Assembly (NCBI GenBank): GCA_016704465.1
Contig: JADJAD010000004.1
Location: 372,001 to 436,000 of the forward strand
Source: Gemmatimonadota bacterium
GTDB lineage: Bacteria; Gemmatimonadota; Gemmatimonadetes; Gemmatimonadales; Gemmatimonadaceae
Direction of reading: 5' to 3'
Length of the DNA: 64,000 nt
Part shown: positions 26,785-36,863 of the stretch, piece by piece
How positions within the stretch are numbered: the stretch's first letter is position 1
Layout: each line of letters opens with the position of its first letter
Program-made: the position numbers and the translations under genes
The notes under the pieces: generated by a model
Told to the model about the DNA's origin: nothing
The model's input: only the letters and a program-made list of their open reading frames with translations
Databases searched by the model: none

Positions 26785-28892
26785 GGAGTGCGCTGCTGCG
26801 TATCATCGCGCCGCTCGGCTCCCAGCACGGCCGGGAGATCGGCAGAGCTGGGAATCTCGGTCGCAAGAGAACCGGCCCGGAGCGGACCTGCCACCACGCG
26901 GAAGCCCGCGCCGGTGATGGTCGGACCGTCGACGATGTAGATCGGCCGATCGGGATACGCCGCGACGACGTCGCGCCGCACCTCGGCCGAGCGATCCCAC
27001 GCATAGATCGCGCGCGCGCGGTCCGTGAGGTCGAGCGGATTCTCCAGCGCAGCCTCGTGGTAGTCGGGATGTCGGCGTCCGCGTACCAGGACGAGCGACG
27101 AATCCATTGGGTGCGCCGCGGCGAAGGTGCGCATGGCGGCGCTCATGTTGCGGAAGTGATGGTACTTCTCCACCGATCGCCACGGGACCCAGGTGAGCAG
27201 GGCCGCCGCGCTCAGCGCCAGCATGGCGACTACGCCGCGCGTTGCGGCTGGCGTCTCCAGGCCGAGCAGGGCGGCGGGGGCGCGCGCGGTCAGGAGGACG
27301 CAGGGCGCGATCACGAGGTACCAGTAGCGTGCGGCGAAGTCGGGTCCGCCGCCGAACCAGTAGAAGGCATGCAACCCGACGACGAGCGCCACCACGCCGA
27401 GCAGGGCCCAGTCCAGGCGGCGCAGGCGCCGGGAGCAGATGAGCGTCACGAGTGCCAGCAGCGACCCGGTCGCCCAGCCGAACAACTCCAGGTTGAGGGC
27501 GGCGCCATTCAGCAACGAATTGAGCAACACGTCGCGCAGTCCGTGCCCGGGCCAGGGGTCGAGACCGCCCCATCCCATCCCGCGCGTCGGGCCGAAGCCC
27601 ATGTCGTTGGCCCCGGGTGCGTAGTAGCGATCCACGTACATCATGATCGGAAAGCGGCCCGGCGAACCCGTGAGCGCGGCGTTGTACGGGAGCGCGAGCG
27701 CCGAGACCGCGACAGTGACCGCCGTGAGCGTCACGCTGGGGAGGAGGCGGAAGAGTCGATGGGCGGCGGTCAGCGACCACAGTCCGAGCACCACCGCGAC
27801 GGCGAGCCCCTCCAGTGGCCGGATCAGTCCGATGATGCCGACACCGATGCCGGCCGCGGCCGCGGGCCAGGCGGCGCGGCGCTCGCGCGCCACTGCGACG
27901 CCGAGCGCCGCCGCCAGCGCGCAGGCCAGCGTGGCGCTGTGCGTCATCAGGCTCATGCCGAGGAACAGGAACCACGGCGACGTGGCGAGCAGCAGCGTGG
28001 CCAGTCGCGCGGTGCGTGGCGCATCGAGCCGGCGCACGAGGGCGTACATGCACAGGATGCACACCCCGCTGAGCAGCGGGTTGACCAGCCACGGCACGCC
28101 GGCACGCACGCCGAGGGAAAGGATCGCCGGCCAGCCGGGCGGGAGCGGTGAGAAGCTGCGTCCGGGCTCGTAGAACATCAGGTCGATGTCGAAGCCGGCG
28201 GCCACGGGGGGCGCCGGCAGCTGCAACATCCCGGCGGCAAAGTAGCGCGCCTGCAGCAGGTAGACGATCTCGTCCGGCACGTGCGGCATGCGTTCATACA
28301 CGACCAAGGCCAGCAGCGCGCATACGCAAACGACGGCCAGCGCGCACGCGACCGCGAACGGATCGAGGAACCGTCCCGACGCGCCTCCGTCGCCCCGGCC
28401 TAACCAGCGCGTGAGTCGCTGCTCGGCGCGCTCGACGGCGCGCGCGTCCATGGATCGCACGAGCAGGACGATCGTGCCGAGGGCGACCAGCTGGCACGCT
28501 GATGCGAACGCGAGCTCGACGACGAAGCGCCGAGGATCGCGCGACGCCACGGCGCTCAACCCCGCGAGCAGCGCCGCACCGACCAGGAGCCATGGGAGGC
28601 GCACGGTGCGCCGGACCCATGTCCAGACGCTTCGCCATTCCCCAAGCATCGCCCAGCCGACCAGCAGCAGCTGCCCGACCAGTACCGCCGTCGCGAGGCG
28701 GTACCCGCCCTGCAGGAAACGCTCGGGCTGGAGGTGCGGGTACGTGGCGCCCTTGCCCGATGCGAGGAGCGCGAGCGACGCCGCCTGTCCCGCCACCAGC
28801 AGGGCGAACCACCGCAGGGGCGTGCCGCGCACCCGTGTCGTGCGCGATAAGCTCTCTCCCCCTGCCGTCGTCACCGTCGCGGAAACACTCAC
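26781..28892 (-). CDS. Large GT39-like membrane glycosyltransferase
   Basis: A 703-residue polytopic protein. Four N-terminal helices form an extra block before the catalytic-type core. That core begins with HVPDEIVYLLQARYFAAG, the acidic pair and Arg typical of GT-C enzymes that use polyprenyl-phosphate sugars, and continues through about ten more helices. A soluble C-terminal domain of about 130 residues follows. GTG start within a GTGA overlap with the GH30-like gene. It is probably an outer-face transferase acting on the exported glycan. Confidence 0.7.
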   Translation of the reverse strand: MSVSATVTTAGGESLSRTTRVRGTPLRWFALLVAGQAASLALLASGKGATYPHLQPERFLQGGYRLATAVLVGQLLLVGWAMLGEWRSVWTWVRRTVRLPWLLVGAALLAGLSAVASRDPRRFVVELAFASACQLVALGTIVLLVRSMDARAVERAEQRLTRWLGRGDGGASGRFLDPFAVACALAVVCVCALLALVVYERMPHVPDEIVYLLQARYFAAGMLQLPAPPVAAGFDIDLMFYEPGRSFSPLPPGWPAILSLGVRAGVPWLVNPLLSGVCILCMYALVRRLDAPRTARLATLLLATSPWFLFLGMSLMTHSATLACALAAALGVAVARERRAAWPAAAAGIGVGIIGLIRPLEGLAVAVVLGLWSLTAAHRLFRLLPSVTLTAVTVAVSALALPYNAALTGSPGRFPIMMYVDRYYAPGANDMGFGPTRGMGWGGLDPWPGHGLRDVLLNSLLNGAALNLELFGWATGSLLALVTLICSRRLRRLDWALLGVVALVVGLHAFYWFGGGPDFAARYWYLVIAPCVLLTARAPAALLGLETPAATRGVVAMLALSAAALLTWVPWRSVEKYHHFRNMSAAMRTFAAAHPMDSSLVLVRGRRHPDYHEAALENPLDLTDRARAIYAWDRSAEVRRDVVAAYPDRPIYIVDGPTITGAGFRVVAGPLRAGSLATEIPSSADLPAVLGAERRDDTQQRTP

Positions 28893-30277
28893 TGCCCGAA
28901 CACCGTCAGGACACCAGGGCCAGGGAGACGAGCGCGAAGGATGCCGCCAGCGGCGATGGTCGTGTCGCCGGGCGTCGAGTCGCCCGGGGCGGTCGTGGTG
29001 GACGAGATCCCATAGCGACCGGCCGGAAGACCCACGATGTCCACGTCCCGTTGGCGGTCGCCATTGGCGACCACCACCATCCGTCCGTCGGGATTGCGAA
29101 AGGCGGTGACCAGTAGCCGCGTGTCGTTGCTCTGCGCCTCGACGCGCGTTGCCCCGAGCGGCACATGGCGGAAGTACTGCCGAAGGTAGCCGGCGATGGG
29201 CGTGAGTCGCGCCGTGGGGTGCAACGTGTCCTCGGTGGTGAACCGTACGTAGATGCCGCCCCCATCGCCCCGGTCAGGGGGCGGACAGAAGACCACCGCG
29301 AATTGCTGCCACGACGAGACGCGGCCCACGGTGAGGTCCTGGTGGAGCGTGTCGTGATCGGCCCCGATGCGCTCGTTCATCGTCGTGCGAAATCCTAACG
29401 AGTCCGCGCGCCGCGCCAGGCGCTGCAGCACCTCGAGGTTGCCCCCCTAGCGATGATAGCTCAGGTCGGTCAGCGCCTCGCGCGTCCCGGGCACGGCGAG
29501 CATGCCGTCGAGGAAGCGCTCGGCCGCCTGCATGGTGCTGGTGCTGGGGCCGATGAACTGCGGGGTGAAGCCGGCGGCCGCGAGGCGCGCGCGCACCGCC
29601 AGGAGCGCCTGGGCCACTTCGGTGGGCGTCCAGGCCTCGTGCATGTTGGGCTCGTTGATCACCTCGATGGACCTGGGGACCAGGTCGTAGCGGTCGCGCA
29701 GGTGCCGGAACGCCTGCTCGACCAGCTCTGCATACTCGTCGGGGTTGCCCTTGTGCACGGGATTGCGCCCCCCCACGTACACGAGGCTGAGCCACAGGTC
29801 GTCGCCGCGCGCGCGCAGGCGCTGCCGCATCGGGAGCACCTGCGTCTCCACGAGGTGGTCGAGGAATGCCCACTGGAACCCGGCCGGGTTCGCGTGCCGC
29901 GGATCGGCGTCGTCGTTGACCGGCTGGAACCAGGTGCGCTTCCAGTCGTCGAAGCTGCGTTCGCCGCGCATGTACGGCGAAAAGTGGTCGGTGGAGTCCT
30001 CGAAGCCGCTGCGCAGCGGCAGTTTGACGCGATTGAGCCCCAGGTCGTTGGTCACCAGGTCGAGCACCTGCTCGCGCACGCCGTTCCACGCGGTCTGGTT
30101 GCACTCCGGTGTCCCGCCGAGCAGTCCCTCCCAACCCTGCATCACCTGCAGCCGTTGCTCGGGATGCACCGTGACCGTGACGGTCCCGCCCCCCACGCAC
30201 GCCCCCGCCAGCAGCAGCGACGTGGCCGCCGCCAGCTGCAGTGTGCGCCCCCCCCGATCGCCCGCGCGCCTGCTCAT
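28889..30277 (-). CDS. GH30-like glycoside hydrolase interrupted by an in-frame TAG
   Basis: A 462-codon frame with one TAG at 29449-29447. Before it lie an N-terminal signal peptide (LQLAAATSLLLAGAC, a weak lipoprotein signal with Cys27), the (beta/alpha)8 barrel, and SIEVINEPNMHEAW with the likely acid/base Glu of clan GH-A. After it the same frame continues without a shift (GGNLEVLQRLA) into the rest of the barrel and a small beta domain ending GVLTVFGQ. The expected text across the stop is SYHR-Tyr-GGN, so a TAC or TAT codon has become TAG. The start overlaps the amidohydrolase stop (ATGA). It would hydrolyse beta-glycosidic bonds outside the cytoplasm if made in full. Confidence 0.72.
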
Positions 30278-31776
30278 CGTGCCGTCTCCGCTCGCCGTAT
30301 CCAGTATGTCTCGATCTCCGAGGCCGAGCGCGTTGCCCGTGCACGAAGGGCATCGATGCGCGCGGCATCGTACAGCTGTCCCCGGGCCATCACCATCTCG
30401 ATGCGACGGCTGTTGGCGATGTCGAGGGTCGGATCGGCCGAGAGCACCAGCAGGTCGGCGACGCGACCGGGTGCCACGGTGCCCAGCGAATCTGTGGCGC
30501 CAAGATATTCGGCCACGCGCCAGGTGGCGCTCTGCAGTGCCTCGAGCGGCGTGAGTCCCGATCGCACCAGGAGCGCCAGCTCGTCGTGCAGGGACAGCCC
30601 CGGCGCGGCATACAGGTTCGGCGTGTCGGACCCGGCCAGGATCGGGACGCCGGCGCGGTGCATCGCCCCGACGCTCCACTGCAGTCGCGCCTGCGTCCGC
30701 GCCAGCGCATGGTCGCTCGGATACGGCTCCCCCGGCCACCCGTTGAACGGGCGACGGGGGCGCAGCGCGAGTGGCGCCGGTGGGAGCCGCACCGCCGAGT
30801 CGCCCGAGCGGTTGAGCACCCCGAGCAGGCGGAGCGTCGGCACCTGATAGACCCGGCGGGCAGCGAGCAGCGCAAAGAGCGAATCGGCGCGCGGCTCGCT
30901 AAAGGCCTCGAGCGCGAGCGCCGAGGGATACTCGGGACGCGTCAGGAGCCCGATTCGCCAGGCCAGGCGCGACCACCAGGTCGGCGTATCCACCAGCTGC
31001 AAGGTGCGACGCACCGCGTCCTCGTCGGTACTGGACGCGACGAGGATCCCGTCCATGTGGTCGACCACGCGCTGCCCCATGCCGGCCTGTGCACGCAACG
31101 ACGTCGAGAGCGGGACGTTGCCCTCCAGCGGCATCCGGTGACGGGCGAGCGACGCCTCGAGCGCCGGGAAGAGGTCGGGATCGAGCGCCAGCAGGTACGC
31201 CGCCGACGCGCCGCCTTCCTTGAGCGCAGCGACCGTCGCCTCGACGTCAGCGGCGGTCGCCAGGGGGAACGGCGCCCCCGGAGCGACCGCCGCCATGCCC
31301 ACCTTGGGTCCGGTGAAGATGATCCGCGGTCCCTCGCGCTCGCCGCGCGCGATCGCGTCGCGCCACCCACGCACCACTGCCATGGAGCCTGCCACGTCGC
31401 GCACTCCGGTGACGCCGTACGCCAGGAAGAGCGGATGAAAGAGCGCCGCGTTGGAGTCGACGGGTGCGCGATCCCAAAGCGGCAGCGCCTGCTCCACATG
31501 CATGTCCCACAACCCGGGAATTACGAACTTCCCCATGACCGAGACCACGCGCGCGCCGCGCGGCCGACGCCAGGTCGCGCGCGGGACCACGGCGCGGATC
31601 GTCCCCCCCTGCACGACCACCACCTGGTCTCGCCGCCGCTCGCCGCTGACCACGTCGATCACCGTCGCTCCGACCAGCGCGGTCACGACGGCCGACTGCC
31701 GCACCGAGGCGGTCCGTCCCGCCTGTGCCGCGCCATGGGCCGGCGCCGCCGCCAGCCACACGGCGAGCACGGCCAC
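30274..31776 (-). CDS. Exported amidohydrolase-family protein with an altered metal motif
   Basis: A 500-residue protein with an N-terminal signal peptide (VAVLAVWLAAAPAHGAAQA). VTALVGATVIDVVSGERR and KFVIPGLWDMHVEQA are typical of imidazolonepropionase/prolidase-like amidohydrolases, but the first metal motif is H-V-E instead of the usual H-x-H. The late GSDTPN Asp and the GRVADLLVL C-terminal sandwich domain are present. It is probably a periplasmic hydrolase of a C-N bond; loss of one metal His may alter metal content or activity. GTG start. Its stop overlaps the GH30-like gene start, so the two form a degradative pair. Confidence 0.78.
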   Translation of the reverse strand: MAVLAVWLAAAPAHGAAQAGRTASVRQSAVVTALVGATVIDVVSGERRRDQVVVVQGGTIRAVVPRATWRRPRGARVVSVMGKFVIPGLWDMHVEQALPLWDRAPVDSNAALFHPLFLAYGVTGVRDVAGSMAVVRGWRDAIARGEREGPRIIFTGPKVGMAAVAPGAPFPLATAADVEATVAALKEGGASAAYLLALDPDLFPALEASLARHRMPLEGNVPLSTSLRAQAGMGQRVVDHMDGILVASSTDEDAVRRTLQLVDTPTWWSRLAWRIGLLTRPEYPSALALEAFSEPRADSLFALLAARRVYQVPTLRLLGVLNRSGDSAVRLPPAPLALRPRRPFNGWPGEPYPSDHALARTQARLQWSVGAMHRAGVPILAGSDTPNLYAAPGLSLHDELALLVRSGLTPLEALQSATWRVAEYLGATDSLGTVAPGRVADLLVLSADPTLDIANSRRIEMVMARGQLYDAARIDALRARATRSASEIETYWIRRAETAR

Positions 31777-32029
31777 CCGGACAGGGGTATCGCAGGCGGT
31801 AGCGGCTATCCTCAGGAGGGTGCATGCGAGGGCGAGAGAAGTCGGCGGGACGCGCGGGTCGGTGCAGTCCTTGCAATCAGCGTTCCTGTTGCATGATTCA
31901 GCAGCGCCGCGTCTCCCGGAGAGCGGTCGCTCGTCAGGCGGGGGGGCACGAATTCCAGCCCCAGCGCCCGCCGAATTCTACCTTGAAGGACGCTTCCTTC
32001 GCCTCTTTCATCACGGACTGCGCCGGCAC

Positions 32030-33556
32030 ATGGCTCCACTCGTGGGTGAACCCGTCGTCGTCTCCATCGATCGTGCCCTGCGCGATTCGATGGCCGAGGT
32101 CGTGTACGCCCTTCGCACCCTGTTGCACACGGCCGGCTTGGCGACGCGCCTCGAGTGGTTCACCGAGGGCGCGTGCCCCGACGTGTACTACGGCCCTCGG
32201 CGCGATGTCGCCGCACGCATCTCCATTCCCTCGGTCGGGTGGCCCTTCGCGTCCGCGCCCGCGCGTCACCCGCAGGGGACCGTCGACGCCTTCGGGCTCC
32301 CGTTTCTCGTCTTTCCCGACGCGACGCCGACGGCCGGCACGCACGAGAACGAGCGCGTGCGCTACCCGAGTGACATCGTCTTCGCCAGCTACTGGATCCT
32401 CACCGGTGCCGTGGAACCCACGTATCCGCGGTCGCGCATGGATGACCTGGACCTCGACGCATCGGTCCTCGTGCGGGACGACCTGCTGGCGCGCCCGATC
32501 GTGTCGCTGTACGCCGCCCACCTGCGCGCGGTGCTCGACCCGACGGGCCAACGCGCGCTTCCGTGGGAGTGGGAGGCCGACGGATCACAAGTCGCCTTCG
32601 CCTTCTCGCACGACGTCGACTACCCGGAACTCATCCGCCCCATCGAGGTCCTGCGCGTGCTCCAGGATCGCGGGCCGCGCGGCGCTGGCCTCGCCCTGCG
32701 TGTGGCCACCGGTCGCAGCCACTTCTGGACCTTTCACGAGTGGTCGCCGCTCACGGCGCGGCACGGGACCCGCTCCTGCTTCTACTTCATGGCCCGGCAG
32801 GGGTCGCTCCTGCAGTACGCCATGGGGACACCAGATGACTTCTACGACGTCCGCACGCCGCGCTTCCAGCGCCTGTTCGCCGAGCTGCGAGATGCCGGCT
32901 GCGAGATCGGCCTGCACGCCTCGTATCACGCCCACCGCAGCGCCGACACGCTGCGCGGCGAGGTGCAACGTATTGCCGAGGCGGCCGGAGTGGAGTGTGC
33001 GGGCAATCGCCACCACTACTGGCACCTCGACCCCGCAGCCCCCAACGAGACGCTGCGGCGGCACGCCGAGGCCGGGCTGCAGTACGACTCGTCGTTAGGA
33101 TTGGAGTACTATCCCGGCTTCCGCCGCGGCATCTGTCACCCGTTTCGCGTCTTCCACGAAGGGCGGCGCGCCCCCCTCCCCATCGTGCAGCTCCCGCCGG
33201 CGTGGATGGACGATCACTTCGACCGTCGTCTCGCGCGCAACGGAATCACCGACCCCGACGCGGCGGCCCGCCGGCTGCTGGACGTCGCGCGCGCGACGCG
33301 CGGGATCGTCGTGGTCGACTACCACTCGCGCGGCATGAACGCCGACTTCTATCCACGCTATGGCCCGTGGCTCGACCAGTTCGCCCTTCGGCACCTCGAC
33401 TCCTCGGTGTGCGGCATGACGCCAGGAGAAATCCATCGGGCGTTCCTGGCCCGAGAGGAACTGCTGGAGCGCGCCTCGGTGGACACCACCTCGCCGTCCC
33501 CCCTCGCGGTGACGCCAAGGTCGGCGCCGTCCCCATCCACGAGCGCGGTCCCGTGA
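32030..33556 (+). CDS. Polysaccharide-deacetylase-like protein
   Basis: About 508 residues from the ATG at 32030; the frame stays open upstream and the true start could be earlier. The N-terminal 180 residues are of unknown fold. The central and C-terminal parts carry an NodB-like domain: FAFSHDVDYPE holds the Asp pair, CEIGLHASYHAHRS gives the His-x-x-x-His metal site, and GIVVVDYHSRGMN supplies the last catalytic His. Such proteins remove N-acetyl groups from glycans or act on lipid-linked sugars. It faces the amidohydrolase operon across a 250-base divergent gap and overlaps the next gene by GTGA. Confidence 0.78.
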   Translation: MAPLVGEPVVVSIDRALRDSMAEVVYALRTLLHTAGLATRLEWFTEGACPDVYYGPRRDVAARISIPSVGWPFASAPARHPQGTVDAFGLPFLVFPDATPTAGTHENERVRYPSDIVFASYWILTGAVEPTYPRSRMDDLDLDASVLVRDDLLARPIVSLYAAHLRAVLDPTGQRALPWEWEADGSQVAFAFSHDVDYPELIRPIEVLRVLQDRGPRGAGLALRVATGRSHFWTFHEWSPLTARHGTRSCFYFMARQGSLLQYAMGTPDDFYDVRTPRFQRLFAELRDAGCEIGLHASYHAHRSADTLRGEVQRIAEAAGVECAGNRHHYWHLDPAAPNETLRRHAEAGLQYDSSLGLEYYPGFRRGICHPFRVFHEGRRAPLPIVQLPPAWMDDHFDRRLARNGITDPDAAARRLLDVARATRGIVVVDYHSRGMNADFYPRYGPWLDQFALRHLDSSVCGMTPGEIHRAFLAREELLERASVDTTSPSPLAVTPRSAPSPSTSAVP

Positions 33557-34227
33557 TCGGATTCGTCATCGAGCGATATCGCGCCGAGGACTGCGCCGAG
33601 CTCGGCCGCCTGCACTTCGACCTGCTCGGCGATCCGGCGCGCAATGGCTATTCGCTGGCCACGGTCGGTCCGGAGTTCATGGCCGACGCCTTTTACCGGC
33701 TCAGTCTCGACAATCCCGCATTCCATTGCGATGTCGCGCGCGTGGACGGCCGGATCGCCGGCTTTCACGTCTTCACGTCGGAGGCGAGTTCGCTCACGTC
33801 CTTCCTCGTCCGGCGGCATCCGGCCGGATTGGTGCTGGCGGCCCTTCGCAGCGTCGTACGACGTCCGCGCTCGCTGGTCGCCCTCCTGCGCAACCTGCGG
33901 TACCTCGGTGGCGAGCAGCTCTCGTTCCTCGCCGACGTGAAGGGGTGGTGGATCGTCGCCGGAATCCCGCCGGTGTATCGCACGAAGGAGTTTGAGGCGA
34001 CCATCGGCGGCAGCATCGCCCACATGATGATGGCACGCATGGAGCGCACGTTTCGCGAGGCCGACATCGACAAGTGGTATGTTGTGGTGCCGCCGGACAA
34101 CATCCCCAGCACGATCTTCGTGCAGCGCTGCGGCGCGGTGCACGGGGGGACGGCGTTCGCGCAGGGCAAGGAGATGCGCTACTACATCAAGCAGATGCTC
34201 CCCGAGGGGGGATCGCGTGGCGCCTGA
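33553..34227 (+). CDS. GNAT-like N-acetyltransferase
   Basis: A 224-residue protein with an acetyltransferase-like layout: VIERYRAEDCAELGRLHFDL as first strand and helix, VARVDGRIAGFHVFT as the central beta hairpin, and a C-terminal part with MERTFREADIDKWYVVV and FVQRCGAV that resembles the acetyl-CoA-side helix and strand. It resembles the protein at 41555-42295 in layout and may be its paralogue. The start GTG overlaps the deacetylase stop, suggesting N-deacetylation followed by re-acylation of the same sugar, which is an inference from position only. Confidence 0.6.
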   Translation: MIGFVIERYRAEDCAELGRLHFDLLGDPARNGYSLATVGPEFMADAFYRLSLDNPAFHCDVARVDGRIAGFHVFTSEASSLTSFLVRRHPAGLVLAALRSVVRRPRSLVALLRNLRYLGGEQLSFLADVKGWWIVAGIPPVYRTKEFEATIGGSIAHMMMARMERTFREADIDKWYVVVPPDNIPSTIFVQRCGAVHGGTAFAQGKEMRYYIKQMLPEGGSRGA

Positions 34228-36007
34228 GCCGATCGCCGCATCCATGCCGTCGACTCCACCCGAGCCGCGCGACCGGTACTGGCACGTGCTCATCGGGGTC
34301 GCGCCGCGACTCCTGTCGCTGCTCGATCGGGAGGAGCGATCGCCCACGCGCGGGAGCTTCGACCGGGTCAACTGGGCGTGGAAGTTTCGCGACTTCCCGC
34401 TGACGATGTGGCAGGCCTCCATGATGCCGCTGGCCACGCTCTACGCCCATGCACACCACGCCAACCCGTACGCGGGCAACGCGCGACTGGCGCACTGGCT
34501 GTCGATCGCGATGGAGCACACGCTGTCGCGCCAGCATCGCAATGGCGCGTTCGATTCGTTCACGCCGTACTCGCAGGACCACGGCGTCACGCTGGCCATG
34601 GTGCTCACGCTGGCCACCACCGCCGACCTGCTGGGCGACGCCCTGTCGGCGACGCAGCGCGAGCGCGTGGTCACGGGCATCGACCGCGCCTGTCGCTTTG
34701 CCGAGGAATCCGACGAGGACTACGCATTCATCAACAATCACCAGGCGGCCTTCGCCCTCGCCTACGTGCGCGCCGCTCGGCTGACCGGGAACACCGGGCT
34801 GCTCGCGCGCGCCGATGCCGTGATGGACCAGATCTGCGAACACCAGTCGCCCGACGGCTGGTTCGAGGAGTATGGCGGCCCGGACCCCGGCTACGAGACG
34901 TTCGGGCTCACGTACCTGGCGCTGGCAAACGCCGAGCGTCCGCACGCCAGGCTGAACGCTGCGCTCACGCGGAGCGTCGATTTTCTGTCGCACTGCGTGC
35001 ACCCGGACGGATCCATCGGCGGGAACTACGGGAGCCGTAACACCGGACAATACGCCCCGGGCGGGCTCGAAGTCCTCGCACCGCGCGTCCCCATGGCCGC
35101 CGCCGTCGCCGACTTTGTCGCCGCCCGTCTCGAGGACGGGAACGTGGTCACTCCGCTCCGGTCCGACGACGACAACCTCCCGCTGCTGACGTTCAGCTAC
35201 TCCGTCGCCGCACTGCATGCGACGTCGCGCCTCGCGCCAGCTCCATCTCTTCCCTGCCAGGGCGACCACGTGTTGAGGCGATTCGACGATTCGCGGATCG
35301 TCGTTGCGGCGACGCCACGCTACTTCGCGGTCACGAATCTCGCCAAGGGCGGCGCGATGCGGATCTTCGACCGGCGAACGGCGACGTTGGCCTACGAGGA
35401 TTCGGGATACGTCGTCTCGTCGGACGGTCGGGAGTGGTCGACGCAGCTGCTCGGCGAGTCGGCGGTGACGTGGGGCCCGACGCTGGCGGAAGGGGTGGTC
35501 GTGGCCCGCTTCGCGGCGGTAAAGCGCGAACTCCTGACCCCAGTCAAGTTCTTGGTACTACGCATCTTGAACCTCACGGTGTTCCGCTCGGTCCGGCTCG
35601 GGGCGATGGTCCGTCGCATGATAATTGCTCGGCTCATCACCGGGCGCGAACGGGGGGCATGGTCATTACGGCGTGAGGTCGTGTTCGACGAGGAGCAGGT
35701 CGTCGTTCACGATGAGGTGGTGCCCGACGAGGCCCATCGTGTCACGTTTGCCTCCCTTGAACGGTCCTTGCTTCCGATCCACATGGGGTCGGCGAAGTAC
35801 TTTCACGCCAACGAGCTGACCTCGGTGTCGCTTCCGTCGCTGGACGGATGGAGCGACGCGCTGTCGGCCGGGCGGCCCGTCACGTTGTCGCAGGTCATCA
35901 GCTTTGCGGCCGGGGCGGTGCAGCATCGGCAGGAACATGTCGGCGCCTCGGCGGCGCCGTCGTTGGCAGCGAGCCGGGCACGTGGCGCGGCCTCGCGAAC
36001 GGTATAG
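34217..36007 (+). CDS. Alpha/alpha-toroid protein, possibly heparinase/lyase-like
   Basis: A 596-residue protein that starts at GTG 34217 (11-base overlap) or ATG 34244. The first 350 residues are helical repeats with aromatic-rich loops (NGAFDSFTPYSQDHG, DEDYAFINNHQAAF, GWFEEYGGPDPGYETF, GGNYGSRNTGQYAPGG), typical of an alpha/alpha toroid with a sugar-binding groove. The C-terminal 230 residues look like a beta-sandwich. This arrangement is found in heparinase II/III and alginate lyases. No signal peptide is evident, so it may work in the cytoplasm or leave by another route. The function is not established. Confidence 0.55.
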   Translation: MAPEPIAASMPSTPPEPRDRYWHVLIGVAPRLLSLLDREERSPTRGSFDRVNWAWKFRDFPLTMWQASMMPLATLYAHAHHANPYAGNARLAHWLSIAMEHTLSRQHRNGAFDSFTPYSQDHGVTLAMVLTLATTADLLGDALSATQRERVVTGIDRACRFAEESDEDYAFINNHQAAFALAYVRAARLTGNTGLLARADAVMDQICEHQSPDGWFEEYGGPDPGYETFGLTYLALANAERPHARLNAALTRSVDFLSHCVHPDGSIGGNYGSRNTGQYAPGGLEVLAPRVPMAAAVADFVAARLEDGNVVTPLRSDDDNLPLLTFSYSVAALHATSRLAPAPSLPCQGDHVLRRFDDSRIVVAATPRYFAVTNLAKGGAMRIFDRRTATLAYEDSGYVVSSDGREWSTQLLGESAVTWGPTLAEGVVVARFAAVKRELLTPVKFLVLRILNLTVFRSVRLGAMVRRMIIARLITGRERGAWSLRREVVFDEEQVVVHDEVVPDEAHRVTFASLERSLLPIHMGSAKYFHANELTSVSLPSLDGWSDALSAGRPVTLSQVISFAAGAVQHRQEHVGASAAPSLAASRARGAASRTV

Positions 36008-36024
36008 ACGGAGCACTCTCCCGC

Positions 36025-36801
36025 ATGATTTACGTCGTCCTGCCCGCGTACAACGAAGAAGACGCCCTCGAACCGCTGGCGGAAAAGATCGCGCTGGTCA
36101 TGCGCGAGCTGGACGCGGAGTACCAGATCGTCGTCGGCGACGACGGCAGCCGGGATCGCACGCCCGAGATCCTGCGGGACCTCGTGCAGCGTTACCCGAT
36201 GCACGTCATGACACATCGGCGCAACCGCGGGCTCGGCGAGACCATCCGGGACTGCTTCGAGTATGTCGCCGACACCGCCACGCGGCACGACATCATGGTC
36301 CGCATGGACTGCGACGACACCCACGAGCCGCGCTACATCAAGGCGATGGTGGACAAGCTGAACGAGGGCTACGAGGTCGTCATCGCCTCGCGGTACGCGC
36401 CGGGAGGTGACCAGATCGGCGTGGACCTGTACCGGCGCACCATCAGCCGGTGCGCCAACCTCCTGATGAAGACGTGCTTCCCGATGCCGGACGTGTGGGA
36501 GTACACGAGCGGCTACCGCGGCTACCGTGTCGCCTTCCTGAAGGACGCCATCGAGATCTACGGCAACCGCTTCATCGACCTGAAGGGGATGGGCTTCACC
36601 GGCACGGTCGAGAAGATCATCAAGGCCAAGCACATGGGGGCGCGCGTGGGCGAGGTCGGCTTCGTGCTGCGCTACGACCAGAAGCTGAGCGACAGCAAGG
36701 TGGTGACCTCGCTCACGACCCTGGGCTACCTGGTGCTCATCGCCAAGTACATCTACCCGTGGGGCGAGCTCGGCGCGCTGTGGCAGCGCCAGGCGCGCTA
36801 G
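36025..36801 (+). CDS. GT2 glycosyltransferase, polyprenyl-phosphate sugar synthase-like
   Basis: A 258-residue GT-A enzyme: IYVVLPAYNEEDA at the N-terminus, QIVVGDDGSRDRT, and VRMDCDDTHEP as metal motif. TSGYRGYRVAF and the Lys/His-rich C-terminal region fit the DPM1-like group. There is no membrane helix. It lies between the toroid protein and asparagine synthase genes; the next GT-C gene (38815) may use its lipid-linked product. Confidence 0.8.
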   Translation: MIYVVLPAYNEEDALEPLAEKIALVMRELDAEYQIVVGDDGSRDRTPEILRDLVQRYPMHVMTHRRNRGLGETIRDCFEYVADTATRHDIMVRMDCDDTHEPRYIKAMVDKLNEGYEVVIASRYAPGGDQIGVDLYRRTISRCANLLMKTCFPMPDVWEYTSGYRGYRVAFLKDAIEIYGNRFIDLKGMGFTGTVEKIIKAKHMGARVGEVGFVLRYDQKLSDSKVVTSLTTLGYLVLIAKYIYPWGELGALWQRQAR

Positions 36802-36863
36802 CGACAGAGAGTCGCCTACGGCCCCGACGGCCGTCCCGTGGAAACCCTCGAGCTCAAGCGCGA

